NCBI GenBank assembly: GCA_900754715.1
Contig: CAAEDX010000247.1
Location: forward strand, 1-31,398
DNA from: Erysipelotrichaceae bacterium
Lineage (GTDB): Bacteria; Bacillota_I; Bacilli_A; Erysipelotrichales; Erysipelotrichaceae
Reading direction: 5' to 3'
Length of the DNA: 31,398 nt
The position numbers and the translations under genes are program-made. The notes beneath the pieces are model-generated. The model made no database searches, was not told the DNA's origin, and saw only the letters and a program-made list of their open reading frames with translations. Within the stretch, counting starts at the first letter, position 1. Each line of letters starts with the position of its first letter. Below are positions 29,079 through 31,398 of this stretch, in pieces.

Positions 29079-30167
29079 ATGGACCGGACCGAAAAACAAC
29101 GCGCGTTCATCATTCATTTCCTGTACTTTGTGATCGTTGCTGGGCTGATATGGATCTTCCTGCGCTATGTGATCTATGAGATCATGCCCTTCTTGATCGG
29201 CTTTGCGATCGCGTTCCTGCTGCAGCCGCTCATCCGCATGCTGGCGCGCAAGAGCGGCGGACATGAGCGCATATGGGCAGTGCTCACCGTCATCGTCTTT
29301 TACATGACCATCGGCGCGGGACTCGCTGTCCTTTTCTATCAAGGCGCGCAGTTTGCCGCCGACTTGTTCCGTCAGCTCCCCACGCTTTATCAGACATACA
29401 TACAGCCGCTGCTGCAGACCCTGAGCGATTCGCTGCAAGCGCTGGCTGGATTTCTGCCCTTTGACGACTTCAGCGATGTATTCACGCAGCTGGCTTCCTC
29501 ATTGGACAGCGTCATTTCTTCCGTATCCGGGTATCTGGTCTCGCTGCTGGGACAAGTGACGATGGGCGTGCCTTCTTTTCTCGTATCGTTCTTCTTCGCG
29601 ATCATCTCCAGCTTTTTCATCGCCATGGACTATGGCAAGATCACACGCTTCCTGTTGCTGCAGCTGAATGAAAAGCAGCAGCAGGTCGTCATGACGACCC
29701 GCTATTTCATCAAGGACACGATCCTGCAGTTTCTGATCGGCTATGGCAAGATCATGTGCATCACGTTCATCGAGCTGGCCATCGGCCTCTCTGTGCTCGG
29801 CATCGACAACAGCGTGACGATCGCTTTCCTGATCGCGTTATTCGATGTCCTGCCGGTCTTCGGCACCGGCGGCATCATGATCCCCTGGATCATCATCGCG
29901 CTGCTCATGCAAGATGTGAAGCTGGCTGTCGGCCTGACCATCGTCTACCTGATCATCACGCTCATCCGCAACATCATCGAGCCGCGCATCGTCGGCGAAC
30001 AGATCGGCCTGCATCCGCTGCTCATGCTGCTGAGCATGTATCTGGGCATCCGCTTCTTTGGCTTCCTCGGGCTATTCCTGCTTCCGGCTACGCTGCTGCT
30101 GATCAAGGAGCTCAATGAAAAAGGCATCCTGCATATCTATAATACGGAAAAAGGATCATCATCCTGA
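29079..30167 (+). CDS. AI-2E family transporter (UPF0118 type)
   Basis: A 362-aa membrane protein with about eight hydrophobic segments. Family marks: MPFLIGFAIAFLLQPLIRML near residue 40, the extracytoplasmic helical domain (about residues 95-160), GVPSFLVSFFFAIISSFFIA, and the C-terminal hairpin LFDVLPVFGTGGIMIPW then VYLIITLIRNIIEPRIVGEQ. Members are linked to AI-2 export, Na+/H+ antiport or sporulation (YtvI). The actual substrate here is unknown. The ATG at 29079 has AGAGG 7 nt upstream; the earlier ATG at 29061 has no ribosome site. Its stop codon lies in the loop of the minus-strand terminator. Confidence 0.88.
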   Translation: MDRTEKQRAFIIHFLYFVIVAGLIWIFLRYVIYEIMPFLIGFAIAFLLQPLIRMLARKSGGHERIWAVLTVIVFYMTIGAGLAVLFYQGAQFAADLFRQLPTLYQTYIQPLLQTLSDSLQALAGFLPFDDFSDVFTQLASSLDSVISSVSGYLVSLLGQVTMGVPSFLVSFFFAIISSFFIAMDYGKITRFLLLQLNEKQQQVVMTTRYFIKDTILQFLIGYGKIMCITFIELAIGLSVLGIDNSVTIAFLIALFDVLPVFGTGGIMIPWIIIALLMQDVKLAVGLTIVYLIITLIRNIIEPRIVGEQIGLHPLLMLLSMYLGIRFFGFLGLFLLPATLLLIKELNEKGILHIYNTEKGSSS

Positions 30168-30174
30168 CGATCCT
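30148..30174 (-). terminator. Terminator of the metallopeptidase-YjdF-like operon
   Basis: On the minus strand AGGATC, an 11-nt loop and GATCCT run into TTTTT. On the plus strand no T-tract follows, so the permease transcript may read through. Confidence 0.65.
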
Positions 30175-30959
30175 CAATTCTTCTCTTTCCTTCTGGGAAC
30201 CAGTTTTCTCAGAAGTTTTCTTTTGTCTTTGTATTTCATGCAGAAATAGCCGAAGAAGGAAAACAGCACGGCGCCGATGAAGTTGACCAGCAGATCCTGC
30301 ATCGTGTCGATCAGGCCGATATCCAGATAACCGCCCAGTCCCAGCGAAGTCCCGTTGACCACGGTGTCATGGATGTCCTCCAGGCGGATCGGCGTATTGC
30401 TGTGGGCAGGATCGAGCATGACCGAGGAAAACGAGTGGATCACCGTATCCTTCTGCATGTCGAGCTGGAACACCTGATCCATGAAGAACTCAAAGAATTC
30501 CCACATCACGCCGATGGTCATGCTGACGCAAAACGCGACCAGCACCGCGAACAGCGGCGAAAGCGAAAATGCGATGCGCTCATTGCGATTCATCAGATCG
30601 ACCAGTGAAAAGCCGATCGCAGCAGCCACGAAGCCATTTACGGTATGCAGCACCGTATCCCAAATGGGGATCCGCTCATAAAACGCGTTGATCTCGCCTA
30701 AGATCTCTGCGCAGAAGATGAATACGAGCAGGATCACCTCCAGCAGCGTAGGCAGTTCGATGTGAAACTCCACCTGTATGGCCGCCGGCACGATGAGCAG
30801 CAGCAGCGTCAGCAGACAGAGAAAGACATTTTCGAAATTGCCGTTGAGCAGCTGCAAGATCAATGTCAGCACGACAAAGGCGCGCAGCAGCATATATACC
30901 GCAAAGCTGCCTTTGTGTTCGCTGATCTCCTTTTTCAGCGCCTCATAAGAAAGTCTCAT
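30174..30959 (-). CDS. YjdF/DUF2238-like membrane protein
   Basis: A 261-aa protein with about seven hydrophobic segments. The run YERIPIWDTVLHTVNGFVAA (about residues 115-134), then GVMWEFFEFFMDQVF and the C-terminal DTMQDLLVNFIGAV, is the layout I know from YjdF/DUF2238 proteins, with conserved acidic and His residues in the membrane. Function unknown. Two ATGs, 30965 and 30959: AAAGGGG abuts the first and lies 6 nt before the second, which is chosen. It follows the metallopeptidase gene after 18 nt and shares its transcript. The C-terminus is very basic. Confidence 0.8.
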   Translation of the reverse strand: MRLSYEALKKEISEHKGSFAVYMLLRAFVVLTLILQLLNGNFENVFLCLLTLLLLIVPAAIQVEFHIELPTLLEVILLVFIFCAEILGEINAFYERIPIWDTVLHTVNGFVAAAIGFSLVDLMNRNERIAFSLSPLFAVLVAFCVSMTIGVMWEFFEFFMDQVFQLDMQKDTVIHSFSSVMLDPAHSNTPIRLEDIHDTVVNGTSLGLGGYLDIGLIDTMQDLLVNFIGAVLFSFFGYFCMKYKDKRKLLRKLVPRRKEKN

Positions 30960-30977
30960 CCTCATCCCCTTTATCCG

Positions 30978-31398
30978 CTAATTGCGACGGTCTCGTGATC
31001 CCGCGATCAAAAAGACACGCAAGATCTGCAGCAGCGTGGAGAGCACGCTGGCCACATAAGTAAAGGCCGCTGCTTTCAGCATCGTCGATGCCATCGGGCG
31101 CTCCTGCTCCATGATCATGCCATCCGCGCGCAGGATCTTGAGCGCCCGGGAAGACGCGTTGAGCTCGACCGGCAAAGTAATGAGCTGAAACGCGAGCACG
31201 ACCAGCAGCATGATGCCGCCGACCATGAGCAGCGTGGAAGAACGATAAAACAACACCAGCCCCAGAAACAGCGCCACCCAGCCGATCTGATTGGCCAGAT
31301 TGACCACTGGCACCATCGTGTCCCGGATCTTCAGCGGCGCATAGTTTTCCTTGTGCTGGATGGCATGGCCGCATTCATGCGCGGCCACGCTGAGGCTG
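30978..31398 (-). CDS. YugP-like neutral zinc metallopeptidase, 5'-truncated by the window
   Basis: The frame is open at the window end, so the gene starts beyond 31398; about 139 C-terminal codons are visible. The zinc motif AAHECGHAIQH is an HExxH site placed next to the membrane. Hydrophobic segments follow at roughly residues 40-75 of the visible part and again near the C-terminus (FTYVASVLSTLLQILRVFLI). ELNASSRALKIL carries a downstream acidic residue that may be the third zinc ligand. The family is membrane-anchored with unknown substrate; the complete protein is usually about 225-230 aa. It ends TAG at 30978-30980 and leads the YjdF-like gene. Confidence 0.88.
   Translation of the reverse strand, partial: SLSVAAHECGHAIQHKENYAPLKIRDTMVPVVNLANQIGWVALFLGLVLFYRSSTLLMVGGIMLLVVLAFQLITLPVELNASSRALKILRADGMIMEQERPMASTMLKAAAFTYVASVLSTLLQILRVFLIAGSRDRRN

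Overview
The window looks like a chromosomal segment of a moderately GC-rich Bacillota bacterium. The T-box leader on pheST, AGGAGG-type ribosome binding sites, sigma-A promoters (several with extended -10 TGn), PadR/ArsR-SdpR regulators, SdpI, YolD and UvrX-type Y-family polymerase genes all fit that phylum. A class such as Erysipelotrichia is my guess from protein style; the sequence alone cannot settle it. Genes are tightly packed, usually with 4-11 nt overlaps inside operons and rho-independent hairpins at the ends. I see no tRNA, rRNA, CRISPR array, insertion sequence or phage module.

Layout: 1-2.8 kb (+) holds a truncated rRNA methyltransferase, ilvE and a HAD hydrolase. 2.8-5.6 kb (-) is a two-gene operon with its own promoter: an unusual alpha/beta-hydrolase::glutamate racemase fusion followed by an M18 aminopeptidase. 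5.6-9.6 kb (-) has a PadR regulator and a heterodimeric ABC exporter with one degenerate ATP site. 9.7-11.1 kb (-) is a Cof-type HAD hydrolase overlapping a histidine phosphatase, divergent from an M17 leucyl aminopeptidase (+, 11.3-12.7 kb). A hemolysin III/TrhA membrane protein follows (+), with a palindrome in its leader. 13.8-17.7 kb (-) is the T-box(Phe)-pheS-pheT operon, followed by a small overlapping ORF. A TrmH-type RNA methyltransferase lies divergently.

18.5-22.4 kb (+) is a five-gene operon: sdpR-like repressor, sdpI-like immunity protein, ABC ATPase, ABC permease and a DUF3783 protein. A clean 9-bp inverted repeat sits at its promoter. 22.4-23.3 kb (-) carries two unrecognised genes, and 23.4-24.0 kb (+) a DUF2200-DUF1905 two-domain protein. 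24.0-25.5 kb is a decaying stretch. It holds an antisense secreted-protein relic with one in-frame amber, two small ORFs and a membrane-protein gene interrupted by an in-frame opal and amber codon.

25.5-29.0 kb is a probable DNA-damage module: a LexA-like self-cleaving repressor (+) diverges from a Y-family polymerase, a YolD-like protein and an AlkZ/YcaQ-superfamily winged-helix protein (-). The shared intergenic region carries three TTTGTAT-type half sites. The window ends with an AI-2E-type permease (+), a YjdF-like membrane protein (-) and a truncated YugP-like zinc metallopeptidase (-).

The best candidates for something undescribed are the hydrolase::MurI fusion, the repressor/TLS/glycosylase-like module and the sdpRI-ABC-DUF3783 operon. 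Most of the rest is ordinary housekeeping.
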